From positions 124,001 through 188,000 of the forward strand of contig NZ_BJDS01000002.1 in assembly GCF_005405265.1 (NCBI RefSeq): DNA of 64,000 nt, written 5' to 3'. The DNA is from Enterococcus songbeiensis (GTDB lineage Bacteria > Bacillota > Bacilli > Lactobacillales > Enterococcaceae). A program made the translations under genes and the position numbers. The notes under the pieces are model-generated. The model was not told the DNA's origin. It saw nothing but the letters and a program-made list of their open reading frames with translations, and did not search any database. Numbering within the stretch: position 1 is the stretch's first letter; every line of letters starts with the position of its first letter. Below are positions 41,843 through 50,950 of the stretch, piece by piece.

Positions 41843-42976
41843 TTATTTGAAGAGAGTAATTCTTCCCAGAATCACCTCATTGCTTGCTCCAGTTGCGCTT
41901 GGTACATTTGAAGGTAGATGTGCTAAAGTATGCTGTCCCAAAATTGCCATAGCAATTGCTTCTTTTGCCTCGGAGGATATTCCTATATCTTCTTGGACAA
42001 AAATTTTTATAAAGTTGGGGAGTAGGTTTTTCAGCATAGATACTAACGTTTTGTTATATGCTCCACCACCGCCTATGATCAACTCTGTTTCATCATTTAC
42101 AAGCTGCATAACATGAAAGGCGATACTTTTTGCCGTAAAAAAAGTTGCACTGGCAATTAAATCATCGGGTTTTATTTCGCTATTTTTTAAAATATCTTTC
42201 AAGAATGCGTTTCCAAAAAGTTCTCTGCCAGTTGTTTTTGGATAAGGCAATTTAAAATAGGGTAAATCCATCCATTCTTTAACTAATTGATCATTTATTC
42301 TCCCTTTAGCCGCACGAGCACCATCCCTGTCAAACTTTTTATGATAAAAATGCTTCATTAAGCCATCAATAATCATATTTCCTGGTCCAGTATCAAAAGC
42401 AATTAATTCTTTTAATTCCGCATTTGCAGGAATCAGTGTTAAATTACCAATTCCTCCTATATTTTGCAAAATTCGGTTTTTACTAGTTGACCGATAAAGT
42501 AAAAATTCAGAATAAGGTACAATTGGCGCTCCTTGTCCTTTAACCGCCATATCTGCTTCCCGAAAATTAGAAACAATCGTTGTCTTCAAGCGATTTGCCA
42601 TGATACTTGGATCCCCCAGCTGCAATGTTGAAGGCTGAAATGTTTCACTTGGAAACGGCTGATGGAAAACTGTTTGCCCATGACTGGCGACAAAAGACAA
42701 TTTTCCAGAGTCCAACATATTTTTTTGACAAATCATTTGTACAACCTCACTGTACTTTTCACCTAGAGAAAAATTCAATGCAGAAACTTTTTGAATGGTC
42801 AGTTCTCTTTCTTCGATGACATCTTTAATTTGTCTCAGTTGATTTGATGAATAAGGAACTGTGATAAAATCATGCAGTTCTACACGCAAATTTTGCTGTG
42901 TTCCTTTTATATCGACTAATGCAGCATCTACACCATCTAGAGAAGTGCCGCTCATTAGTCCAACAGCTAAGCTCAT
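41843..42976 (-). CDS. anmK: anhydro-N-acetylmuramic acid kinase
   Basis: A 377-residue sugar kinase that hydrolyses and phosphorylates 1,6-anhydroMurNAc to MurNAc-6-phosphate during cell-wall recycling. Signatures are LAVGLMSGTSLDGVDAALVDI at the N-terminus, SHGQTVFHQP, NIGGIGNLTLIP, AFDTGPGNMIIDGLM and ELIIGGGGAYN. The ATG at 42976 overlaps the upstream kinase stop by four bases, and GGAGGGAAC lies before it. The MurQ etherase that uses its product is encoded 9 kb away. Enterococci lack obvious lytic transglycosylases of the Gram-negative kind, so the source may be exogenous. Confidence 0.92.
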   Translation of the reverse strand: MSLAVGLMSGTSLDGVDAALVDIKGTQQNLRVELHDFITVPYSSNQLRQIKDVIEERELTIQKVSALNFSLGEKYSEVVQMICQKNMLDSGKLSFVASHGQTVFHQPFPSETFQPSTLQLGDPSIMANRLKTTIVSNFREADMAVKGQGAPIVPYSEFLLYRSTSKNRILQNIGGIGNLTLIPANAELKELIAFDTGPGNMIIDGLMKHFYHKKFDRDGARAAKGRINDQLVKEWMDLPYFKLPYPKTTGRELFGNAFLKDILKNSEIKPDDLIASATFFTAKSIAFHVMQLVNDETELIIGGGGAYNKTLVSMLKNLLPNFIKIFVQEDIGISSEAKEAIAMAILGQHTLAHLPSNVPSATGASNEVILGRITLFK

Positions 42977-43851
42977 TGTTGTTCCCTCCAAAAATACCAA
43001 GCACCTTTAGTGATTCTTTCATCTGCTATCCTTAGCTGCTTGATTTGTGGTTTAAGTAATGATTCTACTCGTTGCGCAATTCTCTGATTTTTTTCAAGAA
43101 CGGAGCCAGAGAAAGCCAAAGATAATTCTCTAGGCTCTGCCTGGATTTTTTCTACTAAAATTCTTACCAAATCAGCCAATAGAGTACCCGCCTCATCCAA
43201 GATAGAGAATGCTTGTTTATCTTGTTGTGTAGCGACAAACTGTGCAGCTTTTGCTATTTCAGACTTATTTTGTTGGTAGAAAGAACGGATCGTTTGATTT
43301 GGTGTTTCTTGTTTAGACCATTCGACAAATTTTTTTGAAAACAGACTCAAGTGAGTTTCGTGATCCAGTTCATAAGCAATCTGCTGGTATGCTTTTTTAG
43401 CAATCCAATAGGCACTCCCTTCATCGCCCAGTAAATGTCCCCATCCGCCTGTTCGATAAAATTGATTATGGTATTTTGCAAATGCAACAGAACCCGTTCC
43501 TGCAATCAATAAGATACCATCTTTTGCATGATGTTTTGCATACAAAGAAAGTTTTGCGTCATTGATCAAATAAACGGGAACATTAAACCCGGATAATTTT
43601 TGGCTAAGCATTTCTACCAATCCCGATGTATCTAGTCCAGCGATGCCCAAAACAATTCCCTTGCAAGTACCTTCTGTCTCAGTAATCGCTTTTTTTACTC
43701 CTTGAAAAATAGTTGTCAGACTTAATTCTGTATGTACCAACAGGTTAGCAGCACCCAGAGTGAATTCTGATAAAAATTCCCCATCTGTACGATAGACGGC
43801 AAAAACAGATTTAGTTCCGCCGCAATCTCCTCCGATAATATAATCTGTCAT
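42973..43851 (-). CDS. BadF/BcrA-family N-acetylhexosamine kinase (NagK/MurK-like)
   Basis: A 292-residue ASKHA-fold kinase. Phosphate loop 1 is IIGGDCGGTKSVFAVY. The second loop is LLIAGTGSVAFAK, and GGWGHLLGDEGSAYWI is the signature of the GlcNAc kinase/MurK group. It is likely to phosphorylate GlcNAc, MurNAc or a related amino sugar. Its gene overlaps its neighbours by four bases on each side (small membrane protein and anmK), so it is tightly coupled in the EIIC operon. The exact sugar is not decidable from sequence. Confidence 0.87.
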   Translation of the reverse strand: MTDYIIGGDCGGTKSVFAVYRTDGEFLSEFTLGAANLLVHTELSLTTIFQGVKKAITETEGTCKGIVLGIAGLDTSGLVEMLSQKLSGFNVPVYLINDAKLSLYAKHHAKDGILLIAGTGSVAFAKYHNQFYRTGGWGHLLGDEGSAYWIAKKAYQQIAYELDHETHLSLFSKKFVEWSKQETPNQTIRSFYQQNKSEIAKAAQFVATQQDKQAFSILDEAGTLLADLVRILVEKIQAEPRELSLAFSGSVLEKNQRIAQRVESLLKPQIKQLRIADERITKGAWYFWREQQ

Positions 43852-44111
43852 GATTTTTTAGCCTCCCGTCTACGTCGATTTTGCTCAAAAAATATAGTTC
43901 CAAAATACAAACATAAACTATAGGATGACCATCGTATCACTACATTTAGATTTGGAAACAATACTGCTGGAATCAACACGATAAGTAGTGAAGCAAATCC
44001 CCAAAACCAGTGATGTTTATTTCTTCCATTTTTTTCCAACCATTGAACAGAAATTATTCCACTGATTAAAATAAAAATAATGATTAGTATAAAAAATAAC
44101 TGTACGAACAT
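43848..44111 (-). CDS. small membrane protein next to EIIC (87 residues)
   Basis: An 87-residue protein with three hydrophobic segments (about 2-22, 36-54 and 58-73) and a strongly basic tail EQNRRRREAKKS. No known family is recognised. It overlaps the kinase start by four bases. Start ATG 44111 (GAGGG upstream) is preferred over an earlier ATG. It mirrors the 87-residue gene at 23919-24182 in length, position directly after EIIC behind a hairpin, and four-base overlap with the next gene, although sequence similarity is weak. Confidence 0.7.
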   Translation of the reverse strand: MFVQLFFILIIIFILISGIISVQWLEKNGRNKHHWFWGFASLLIVLIPAVLFPNLNVVIRWSSYSLCLYFGTIFFEQNRRRREAKKS

Positions 44112-44196
44112 TTTCATTCCCTCAATCAAGTTAAATTTAAAAAATATGGTTTACGGTTGATCAAAGTACCTATCATATTCAAATAGTACCATAAAA

Positions 44197-44225
44197 AGAG
44201 CAGGTTAAAAGAATTCACCTGCTCT
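44197..44225 (-). terminator. intercistronic hairpin/terminator after EIIC
   Basis: AGAGCAGGT (44197-44205) and ACCTGCTCT (44217-44225) are followed by TTTTT on the minus strand. It stands between EIIC and the small membrane-protein gene and probably reduces, rather than abolishes, downstream transcription. Confidence 0.7.
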
Positions 44226-44243
44226 TCTAAATATGACTATTAA

Positions 44244-45542
44244 TTATTCCGTAACTGGTTCTCCTTTTTCTTTTTCTAATTGATCTTTATCATAAATAAC
44301 CACGAATGGATAATAGATTACGATAGATAAAAGAATCAAAAGAACATTTAGTACGGCAGCACGCCAATCCCCACCTGTTGCAAGGAAGGCACCGATAGGA
44401 CCAGGTAATGTCCATGGTGCAGTAACGGTAACTTTATTTACTAATCCTAAACTCGTAGCTCCCCATGCAATTGTAGCGCTAACCACCGGTGCCACAATGA
44501 AAGGAATGATCAGAACAGGATTCAAAACAATTGGCGTTCCAAATATAATTGGCTCATTAATATTGAAAACTGAAGGAAGAAAGGCTGTCTTCCCTAATTT
44601 TGATGCATACTCAGACTTACAATAAAACGCAAGTAAAATAGCTAACCCAATCGTACAACCTGAACCACCAATCCAAATAAACCATTGGTAAAACGGTTCT
44701 GCAGCAATATTGGGTAAATCTTTTCCATCAGCTAATGCGGTTGTATTACCTTCTAATAACTGAAGCCATAATGGGCGTGCAATTGAACCAATAATCGATA
44801 CCCCATGAATACCAAATGACCAGAAAAACGTGATCAAGAATACCAACAACAACACGCTTGGCAATGAATCTGCCGCTGTCACGACCGGTCCAATCAATTT
44901 TGCCATAAATGTATGCCAATCAAATCCCAAGAAATAGGTGATTACGGACATTCCTAAAATAATGATCAGAGTTGGTGACAATGCCTCGAAAGAACGTGCA
45001 ACAGATGGTGGTACTTGTTCCGGCATTTTAATTTTGAATTTTGATTTGTCTGTCAACCGATAAATTTCTACGGCAAGAATAGATGTCACGATACAGACAA
45101 ACATTCCTCCGCCCCCAAGATAAGTCATTGGTAAAACAAATCCCGAAACACCTGCAACTTCTGCAGCTTCTGGTGCAATATTAATTGGTGTAAAGGTTAG
45201 CAAAAAAGCAATTGCAGCTAGTATTCCACCAGATAACTCGTCCAGTTTATACGAGTGTGCCAGGCTATGACCGATTCCAAACGCCGCATACAGTGACATA
45301 ATGAACATTGTCATCCGGTATGGCAATAAAATAGTTGCAGCATTTGATGACAAGAATTGATAAAGTCCCCAATCTTGTGGGATTGGTGGGAATGCAACGA
45401 TCATAAAAAATGAGCTAACGATAATCAATGGTAAAGTTGCTACAATACCATCACGAATTGCTCGTAAATGACGTTGACTGCCCAGCTTTTCCATCGGCCC
45501 GGCTAAGTGCTGTTCCACAAACTGTGTAATCTTTGTTAACAT
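44244..45542 (-). CDS. PTS EIIC component, Lac/cellobiose family
   Basis: A 432-residue Lac-family EIIC. It begins MLTKITQFVEQHLAGPMEKLGSQRHLRAIRDGIVATLPLIIVSSFF and has MKMPEQVPPSVARSFEALSPTL and FLPSVFNINEPIIFGTPIVLNPVLIIPFI. It is divergent from a GH1 phospho-glycosidase and upstream of an amino-sugar kinase and anmK. Likely substrates are beta-glycosides of amino sugars or glucose. EIIA/EIIB are not encoded here. GGAGGAG lies before the ATG. Confidence 0.92.
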   Translation of the reverse strand: MLTKITQFVEQHLAGPMEKLGSQRHLRAIRDGIVATLPLIIVSSFFMIVAFPPIPQDWGLYQFLSSNAATILLPYRMTMFIMSLYAAFGIGHSLAHSYKLDELSGGILAAIAFLLTFTPINIAPEAAEVAGVSGFVLPMTYLGGGGMFVCIVTSILAVEIYRLTDKSKFKIKMPEQVPPSVARSFEALSPTLIIILGMSVITYFLGFDWHTFMAKLIGPVVTAADSLPSVLLLVFLITFFWSFGIHGVSIIGSIARPLWLQLLEGNTTALADGKDLPNIAAEPFYQWFIWIGGSGCTIGLAILLAFYCKSEYASKLGKTAFLPSVFNINEPIIFGTPIVLNPVLIIPFIVAPVVSATIAWGATSLGLVNKVTVTAPWTLPGPIGAFLATGGDWRAAVLNVLLILLSIVIYYPFVVIYDKDQLEKEKGEPVTE

Positions 45543-45566
45543 TTTTTTCTCCTCCTATCTAATTTT

Positions 45567-45712
45567 GAAGAAATCTGAATAATATAATAAGTTCTAGATA
45601 GATTTCTTCCTTTTAAAATGATAACGATGGTTTCGCTTTCATTTCATTTATAGTATAATTTAAATGAAATGAAAATTCAATACATATTTACACCTAATTG
45701 AATTTTCATTTC
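45567..45712. promoter_or_regulatory. divergent control region with three inverted repeats
   Basis: Three perfect inverted repeats occur: 45567-45576 with 45600-45609 (10 bp), 45640-45650 with 45661-45671 (11 bp) and 45666-45681 with 45697-45712 (16 bp). The last two share the AAATGAAAT arm, so they are mutually exclusive as RNA stems. A minus-strand promoter for EIIC (TTGAAT 45680-45675, 17 bases, TATACT 45657-45652) runs through them. An RpiR- or GntR-type regulator, or a switchable leader, would fit. Confidence 0.55.
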
Positions 45713-45752
45713 TTATATTTTGCAAATTTTTTATATAAAGGAGCTAAACAAC

Positions 45753-47195
45753 ATGAATAAGATACTTTGGGGCGGGGCTACCTCCGCAAGCCAATATGAA
45801 GGAGATCTGCGAAAAGGCTTAGATACCCAAGATTGTCGTGCCTATCTTCCTAGAACAAGTACGAATACGATTACAACTCGTTTACTAAAACAAGCAGATC
45901 TTGAAGAAGCAAAAAAGAAAGATCCGATTAATTTCTATCCTTTCCGGAAAGGGTCATTAGGTATTACCCACGTTGACGAAGATTTGGATTTATTAGAAGA
46001 ATTAGGTGTCGATATCTATCGACTATCCATTAGCTGGAGTCGTTTATTCCCAAATGGTGATGAATTGATTCCAAACAAAGAAGGCATTGCGTATTATGAC
46101 CATATTTTTAAACACCTTAAAAAATCTAAAATAAAAATTTTTTTAACAATCAATCACTATGCTTTGCCACTCCATTTGGTAGAAACGTATGGTGGATGGG
46201 CAAATAAAAAACTGATCGATTTCTATCTGCGATTAGTCGAAACTATATTTAGTCATTGGGGAAACATGATTGATTATTATCTTCCCTTTAACGAAATAAA
46301 TGCTGGATATTTCAGCCCATTTAACGGTGTAGGAGTACTGAGAAAATCTGATGATAGTTACGATTATACTGAGGTATTTCAAGCACTGCATCACCAATTT
46401 GTGGCCAGCGCTAAAACAATAAGATTAGGTAGAGAAATGAATGTATCTGGAAAATTTGGTTGTATGATTGCCTGTTTTTGCTATTATCCATTGACTCCAA
46501 GACCTGAAGATAACCTAAAGCTTGTTTTAGATGAACAAGTGAATCAATGGTTTTGTATGGATGTTTTAGCAAGGGGAAGTTATCCCTATTACATGGAAAA
46601 ATTTTTTAGGGAGCATCACGTTCACTTAACGATTACTGATGAAGATCGTCAATTATTGAAAAACTTTACAGCTGATTTTGTTTCGTTTTCTTACTATTCA
46701 TCAAGTATTTGTACCATCGATGAAACAAGTGAACAACAAGCAGGAAATTTGGTTGCCACTCACAAAAATCCCTACTTACAAGCTAGCGAATGGGGGTGGC
46801 AAATTGATCCGCTCGGTATTCGCACTACTTTGCATAAAGTCTATGATCGTTATGAGAAACCGGTGATTATTTCTGAAAATGGCTTTGGAGCAAGAGATGT
46901 CTTAGAAGATCTAGCAATTCATGATACGTATCGAATTGATTATTTTGAAAAACATTTTAAAGAAATAATCAAAGCAAAAGAAGAAGGCGTTGGAATAGAA
47001 GCTTATATGGCATGGGGAATTATTGATATCGTTTCTGCCGGAAGTTGTGAGATGGCGAAACGTTATGGCGTGATCTATGTCGATGCTGATAATCACGGAA
47101 ATGGTAGCTACAAACGCTATAAAAAAGACAGCTTTTACTGGTATAAACAGTTTATCGCGACTCAAAAAGTACAATTAAAAAGAGAAGAGCCGTAA
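45753..47195 (+). CDS. GH1 6-phospho-beta-glycosidase
   Basis: A 480-residue glycoside hydrolase family 1 enzyme. The acid/base Glu is in LPFNEINAG and the nucleophile Glu is in VIISENGFGARD. Near the C-terminus SAGSCEMAKRYGVIYVDADNHGNGSYKRYKKDSF carries the Ser/Lys/Tyr phosphate-binding signature of 6-phospho-beta-glucosidases. The start ATG at 45753 has AAGGAG upstream. It is divergent from an EIIC gene whose phosphorylated product it would cleave in the cytoplasm. It is somewhat divergent in its first 70 residues (LRKGLDTQDCRAYLPRTSTN), so aglycone specificity may differ from cellobiose. Confidence 0.9.
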   Translation: MNKILWGGATSASQYEGDLRKGLDTQDCRAYLPRTSTNTITTRLLKQADLEEAKKKDPINFYPFRKGSLGITHVDEDLDLLEELGVDIYRLSISWSRLFPNGDELIPNKEGIAYYDHIFKHLKKSKIKIFLTINHYALPLHLVETYGGWANKKLIDFYLRLVETIFSHWGNMIDYYLPFNEINAGYFSPFNGVGVLRKSDDSYDYTEVFQALHHQFVASAKTIRLGREMNVSGKFGCMIACFCYYPLTPRPEDNLKLVLDEQVNQWFCMDVLARGSYPYYMEKFFREHHVHLTITDEDRQLLKNFTADFVSFSYYSSSICTIDETSEQQAGNLVATHKNPYLQASEWGWQIDPLGIRTTLHKVYDRYEKPVIISENGFGARDVLEDLAIHDTYRIDYFEKHFKEIIKAKEEGVGIEAYMAWGIIDIVSAGSCEMAKRYGVIYVDADNHGNGSYKRYKKDSFYWYKQFIATQKVQLKREEP

Positions 47196-47210
47196 CTTGC
47201 TCTTCTCTTT
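47179..47210. terminator. bidirectional terminator between the GH1 gene and pnp
   Basis: A 12-bp perfect stem (47179-47190 with 47199-47210) overlaps the last codons of the GH1 gene and lies six bases past the pnp stop. Confidence 0.85.
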
Positions 47211-47216
47211 CCTATT

Positions 47217-49331
47217 TTACTTCTCGTCTTTATTTTCTTCCTTCAACAATGCTTTGCGGGAAAGGTTTACCCGTCCTTGCTTGTCAATTTCTGTTACCTT
47301 CACAAGGATTTCGTCGCCTTCTTTCACGACGTCTTCGACTTTGTTGACCCGTTCATTTGCCAATTGGGAAATATGAACCAATCCATCTTTTCCTTTGATC
47401 AAGTTGACAAAAGCGCCAAATTTTTCAATGCGGACAACTTTACCTAAGTAAACTTCACCGACTTTGATTTCTTTGGTTAAATCTTCAATGATCTTGATGG
47501 CTTTTTTGATCATTTCAGCATCTGCTGAAGCGATCGAAACATTTCCTTCTTGATCGATATCGATTTTAACGCCTGTTTCTTCAATGATTCCGTTGATCGT
47601 GTCGCCGCCTTTACCAATAACATCTTTGATTTTGGCAGGTTCGATTTGGATCATTTCAATTTTTGGTGCGTATTGGCTCAATTCTTTCCGTGGTTCAGCA
47701 AGAGTTGATGTTAATTGTGCCAAAATTTCCATCCGAGCTTTTTTCGCTTGTGCCAAAGCTTCTTTTAAGATTTGTTCTGTAATTCCTTGGATTTTGATAT
47801 CCATTTGCAACGCAGTGATACCGTCTTTTGTTCCGGCAACCTTAAAGTCCATGTCGCCTAAATGGTCCTCTAGTCCTTGGATATCCGTTAAAATCGTATA
47901 ATTTTCACCATCGGAAACAAGTCCCATTGCAATACCAGCTACAGGTGCTTTGATTGGGACCCCTGCATCCATTAATGCCAAAGTTCCCGCACAGATACTT
48001 GCTTGTGAAGAGGAACCATTTGATTCCAATACTTCTGCAACTAAACGGATTGTGTAAGGGAAATCTTCTTCTGATGGAATCACTTGTGCCAATGCTCGTT
48101 CACCTAATGCACCATGACCAATTTCACGACGACCTGGAGAACCGGCACGACCGGTTGACCCAACAGAAAATTGTGGGAAATTGTAATGATGGATAAACCG
48201 TTTGAAATCTTGAACGCCTAAGCCATCAATAATTTGATGTTCCCCAAGGGGTGCTAAGGTACAAGAAGACAGGGCTTGCGTTTGTCCACGAGTGAAGAGA
48301 CCTGATCCGTGAACCCGAGGCAATAAACCGACTTCAGAATCCAATGCTCGAATTTCATCCAATTTACGGCCATCAGGACGAATTTTATCAATCGTAATCA
48401 ATTCACGAACGACATCTTTTTCAAGATCTTCCGCAATTTGTTTGATTTCTTTTGTTAATTGACCTTCATTTTCATCACCGGCAAATTTTTCGGCATAAAC
48501 TTCCTTGACGGTTTCTTTTACCTTTTCAATTTCATCTTCCCGTGCTAATTTTTCTTCTGTCAGTACGGCAGTTTTCATGATTGGGTAATATACTTCATAA
48601 ACATCTTTTTTCAATTGTTCATCGACTTGTAGTAAAGTTACTGTCATTTTTTCTTTGCCGACTGCTGCTTTGATTTCTTCTTGGAAAGCCACCAATTCTT
48701 TGATAGCGTCAAAGCCAAAGAGCAATGCTCCCAGCATTTCTTCTTCTGAAGCTTCTTGTGCACCGGATTCTACCATGTTGATGGCTTGTTTCGTTCCGGC
48801 AACTGTCAAATTGATATCTGACACGCCATCTTGTTCAACGGTGGGGTTCAAAATATATTCACCGTTCACACGACCAACTTCAACGCCGGCGATTGGTCCG
48901 TCAAAAGGAATATCTGAAATTGATAATGCCAATGATGACCCTAACATCGCTGCCATCGCTGGAGAACAATCTTGTTCCACGCTCATCACGATATTAGTTA
49001 CTTGTACTTCATTACGAAATCCTTCGGCAAACATTGGTCGAATCGGACGATCGATCAAACGAGCAGTCAATGTTGCTTCTGTGCTTGGGCGGCCTTCCCG
49101 TTTGATAAATCCTCCAGGAATTTTACCGACAGCATACATTTTTTCTTCATAGTTGATTGTCAGTGGGAAAAAGTCTGTGTCTTTTGCTTCTTTTGAGGAA
49201 ACAGCGGCACTTAATACGACGGTATCGCCATAACGAACTAATACGGCACCATTTGCCTGCTTGGCTAATTGACCAACTTCTACTTCCAAGGGACGTCCGC
49301 CCCAAGTTGTTTTAAATACTTGCTTTGTCAT
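47217..49331 (-). CDS. pnp: polynucleotide phosphorylase
   Basis: A 704-residue 3'-5' phosphorolytic exoribonuclease. Two RNase PH domains are present (about 1-230, with [30 protein letters not shown]; and 310-545, with [35 protein letters not shown]). The catalytic Asp region is [24 protein letters not shown] domain (about 555-610, [16 protein letters not shown]) and an S1 domain (about 620-690) complete it. It degrades mRNA as part of the degradosome, together with CshA encoded in this window. The leader carries a long hairpin. Confidence 0.97.
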   Translation of the reverse strand: MTKQVFKTTWGGRPLEVEVGQLAKQANGAVLVRYGDTVVLSAAVSSKEAKDTDFFPLTINYEEKMYAVGKIPGGFIKREGRPSTEATLTARLIDRPIRPMFAEGFRNEVQVTNIVMSVEQDCSPAMAAMLGSSLALSISDIPFDGPIAGVEVGRVNGEYILNPTVEQDGVSDINLTVAGTKQAINMVESGAQEASEEEMLGALLFGFDAIKELVAFQEEIKAAVGKEKMTVTLLQVDEQLKKDVYEVYYPIMKTAVLTEEKLAREDEIEKVKETVKEVYAEKFAGDENEGQLTKEIKQIAEDLEKDVVRELITIDKIRPDGRKLDEIRALDSEVGLLPRVHGSGLFTRGQTQALSSCTLAPLGEHQIIDGLGVQDFKRFIHHYNFPQFSVGSTGRAGSPGRREIGHGALGERALAQVIPSEEDFPYTIRLVAEVLESNGSSSQASICAGTLALMDAGVPIKAPVAGIAMGLVSDGENYTILTDIQGLEDHLGDMDFKVAGTKDGITALQMDIKIQGITEQILKEALAQAKKARMEILAQLTSTLAEPRKELSQYAPKIEMIQIEPAKIKDVIGKGGDTINGIIEETGVKIDIDQEGNVSIASADAEMIKKAIKIIEDLTKEIKVGEVYLGKVVRIEKFGAFVNLIKGKDGLVHISQLANERVNKVEDVVKEGDEILVKVTEIDKQGRVNLSRKALLKEENKDEK

Positions 49332-49344
49332 AAATGCTCCTTCC

Positions 49345-49436
49345 CTGTGAACAGCGGGCTGCTACTAAACAAATGAAAACAGTGACACTTTCACTTCTTT
49401 CATTTGGTTAGTAGTAAGCCGTACCACGATTCACAG
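49345..49436 (-). promoter_or_regulatory. long stem-loop in the pnp leader
   Basis: Nested complementary arms, CTGTGAA (49345-49351) with TTCACAG (49430-49436) and GGCTGCTAC... (49357-49378) with ...GTAGTAAGCC (49398-49420), form an extended duplex of about 30 bp just before the start codon. Such a structure is the known RNase III/PNPase autoregulation target in pnp mRNAs of other bacteria. The loop is about 20 bases. Confidence 0.7.
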
Positions 49437-49512
49437 AATGCTTTTTTTGTAGTTATTTTTCATTCCGTCCTTCACCACAGACTAGAATCGAAAAAACAAA
49501 TTCGTAGCAAAA

Positions 49513-49540
49513 AAAGTGAGATTCGTGTGAATCTCACTTT
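49513..49540 (-). terminator. terminator of rpsO
   Basis: A 12-bp perfect stem (49513-49524 with 49529-49540) with a 4-base loop and a T-run on the minus strand. Confidence 0.9.
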
Positions 49541-49551
49541 TAGCGTTTTGA

Positions 49552-49821
49552 TTAACGACGTAATCCTAAAGCTTGGATCAGTTCGCGGTAACGTTGAACG
49601 TCAGTTTTACGTAAGTAAGCTAACAAGTTACGACGGTGACCAACTTTTTTCATAAGTCCACGATAAGAATGGTGGTCTTTTTTATGGACGCGTGCGTGTT
49701 CATTCAAGTGGTTGATATCTTCAGTCAATACAGCGATTTGTACTTCTGGAGAACCAGTATCTCCTTCATGACGGGCGTATTGTTTGATGATTTCATTTTT
49801 ACGTTCTTTTGAAATTGCCAT
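49552..49821 (-). CDS. rpsO: ribosomal protein S15
   Basis: An 89-residue 30S protein that binds the 16S rRNA central domain. It has the conserved [89 protein letters not shown]. The ATG at 49821 with AGAGGTG upstream is chosen over an ATG nine bases earlier. It is upstream of pnp on the same strand, as in most bacteria, with its own terminator. Confidence 0.98.
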   Translation of the reverse strand: MAISKERKNEIIKQYARHEGDTGSPEVQIAVLTEDINHLNEHARVHKKDHHSYRGLMKKVGHRRNLLAYLRKTDVQRYRELIQALGLRR

Positions 49822-49917
49822 GTTTTTCACCTCTTCCTAAAAAATTCTCCCTATAACTGAGTATCGCGTTGGTGATTCGCCAAACCAAGTGACAGGTGGT
49901 GCATAATGCACAAGCTT
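49822..49917 (-). promoter_or_regulatory. structured leader of rpsO
   Basis: The leader contains a perfect small hairpin GTGCATTATGCAC (49899-49911) and a second stem around 49871-49886 before the ribosome site. This is the position where S15 autoregulatory leaders occur. The match to a specific leader class was not tested. Confidence 0.45.
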
Positions 49918-49946
49918 ACTTTACTTGATTCGTTGAAAAAAAGCAA
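49918..49946 (-). promoter_or_regulatory. promoter of rpsO
   Basis: On the minus strand TTGCTT, 17 bases and TAAAGT lie about 100 bases upstream of the start codon. Confidence 0.6.
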
Positions 49947-50048
49947 GTTTTTCTTGCTGAGACAACAAAAGTAAGCGTATTTTCAATCCGGAAAATTTCC
50001 TTTGTATGCTATAATAGTTGATAAATGAACATAAAGGTCGGTGAGCAT

Positions 50049-50900
50049 ATGAGCGTTATTTCTCGAATTGAAAGTATTCAAAATGAACTTTCTGCTTCGG
50101 AAAAAAAATTGTTCCATTATATAAAACAAAATCCAGAAAAGGTGCCTGCAATGACAGCTGAACAATTGGCTGTTGCGACCAAAATTAGTGCACCTACTGT
50201 GGTTCGCTTTGCAAAAAAAATTGGTTATCAAAGTTTAACAGATTTTAAAATTCAGCTTTCTACAGAAATCCATCAGCCCATCAATTCAACCGGTTATTCG
50301 GATGTTGATCCTAGTGAATCCATTGAGATTCTCAAAACTAAAATGAGTCATAATGCCCAAATCACGATTCAGGAAACTTCTGACATTCTTAGTGAGGAGA
50401 TCCTGTTAGCCGCACTCACTCTTTTGGAAGCAAAGGAAAAAATTTTCTTAGCCGGCGTAGGTGCCTCTGAATTGGTTGCTGAAGATATTTTGCAAAAGTG
50501 GGGACGAATCGGAAAATCAATTCGCATCGAAAACAACTATAATAATCTTCTACCTCAGCTGGTTAACAATCAAGAAACTTCTGTCCTTTGGCTGATTTCA
50601 AACTCCGGACAAACACCTGAAATCATTAGCTATGCTGAGTATGCTAAAAAATTGAAGATTCCGGTTATTTCCTTGACACGTTTTGGCAATAACCCTTTGT
50701 CCAAGCTGGCAGATGTAGCCATTCAAGTCTCACGTCCCAAAGAATCAGACCGTAGAAGTGCAGCAACAAATTCGATCATTGCACACTTTTTAGCGGTAGA
50801 TATTTTGTTCTATCTATTCATCAGCAGAAACAATGAAAATGCAGAAAAAATCAACCGTTCTCGCGAAATCATCGATGTTTTTCGCGAAAAATTTTTATAA
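50049..50900 (+). CDS. RpiR/MurR-family transcriptional regulator
   Basis: A 283-residue regulator. An N-terminal helix-turn-helix (about 1-75: SASEKKLFHYIKQNPEKVPAMTAEQLAVATKISAPTVVRFAKKIGYQSLTDFK) is joined to a SIS sugar-phosphate-binding domain (about 120-260: IFLAGVGASELVAEDILQKWG, VLWLISNSGQTPEIISYAEYAKK). SIS domains of this group bind MurNAc-6P or related phospho-sugars, and the gene converges on murQ. The ATG at 50049 has GGTGAG upstream. It may control murQ or the EIIC/anmK/GH1 locus at 41-47 kb. Confidence 0.9.
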   Translation: MSVISRIESIQNELSASEKKLFHYIKQNPEKVPAMTAEQLAVATKISAPTVVRFAKKIGYQSLTDFKIQLSTEIHQPINSTGYSDVDPSESIEILKTKMSHNAQITIQETSDILSEEILLAALTLLEAKEKIFLAGVGASELVAEDILQKWGRIGKSIRIENNYNNLLPQLVNNQETSVLWLISNSGQTPEIISYAEYAKKLKIPVISLTRFGNNPLSKLADVAIQVSRPKESDRRSAATNSIIAHFLAVDILFYLFISRNNENAEKINRSREIIDVFREKFL

Positions 50901-50902
50901 CA

Positions 50903-50938
50903 AAAAATATCGATCCCAAATCTGAGGTCGATATTTTT
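50903..50938. terminator. bidirectional terminator between rpiR and murQ
   Basis: AAAAATATCGA (50903-50913) and TCGATATTTTT (50928-50938) with T-runs on both strands. Confidence 0.82.
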
Positions 50939-50950
50939 TCACATCATCTT

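Noticed and set aside
48655-49152. 165-residue plus-strand open frame inside pnp
   Set aside because: It is antisense of pnp, which is certain; composition is explained by the reverse complement of that gene.
49925-49960. Terminator hairpin (AGCAAG/CTTGCT with T-run) upstream of rpsO
   Set aside because: It overlaps the -35 box of the likely rpsO promoter, and no gene upstream on that strand would use it.
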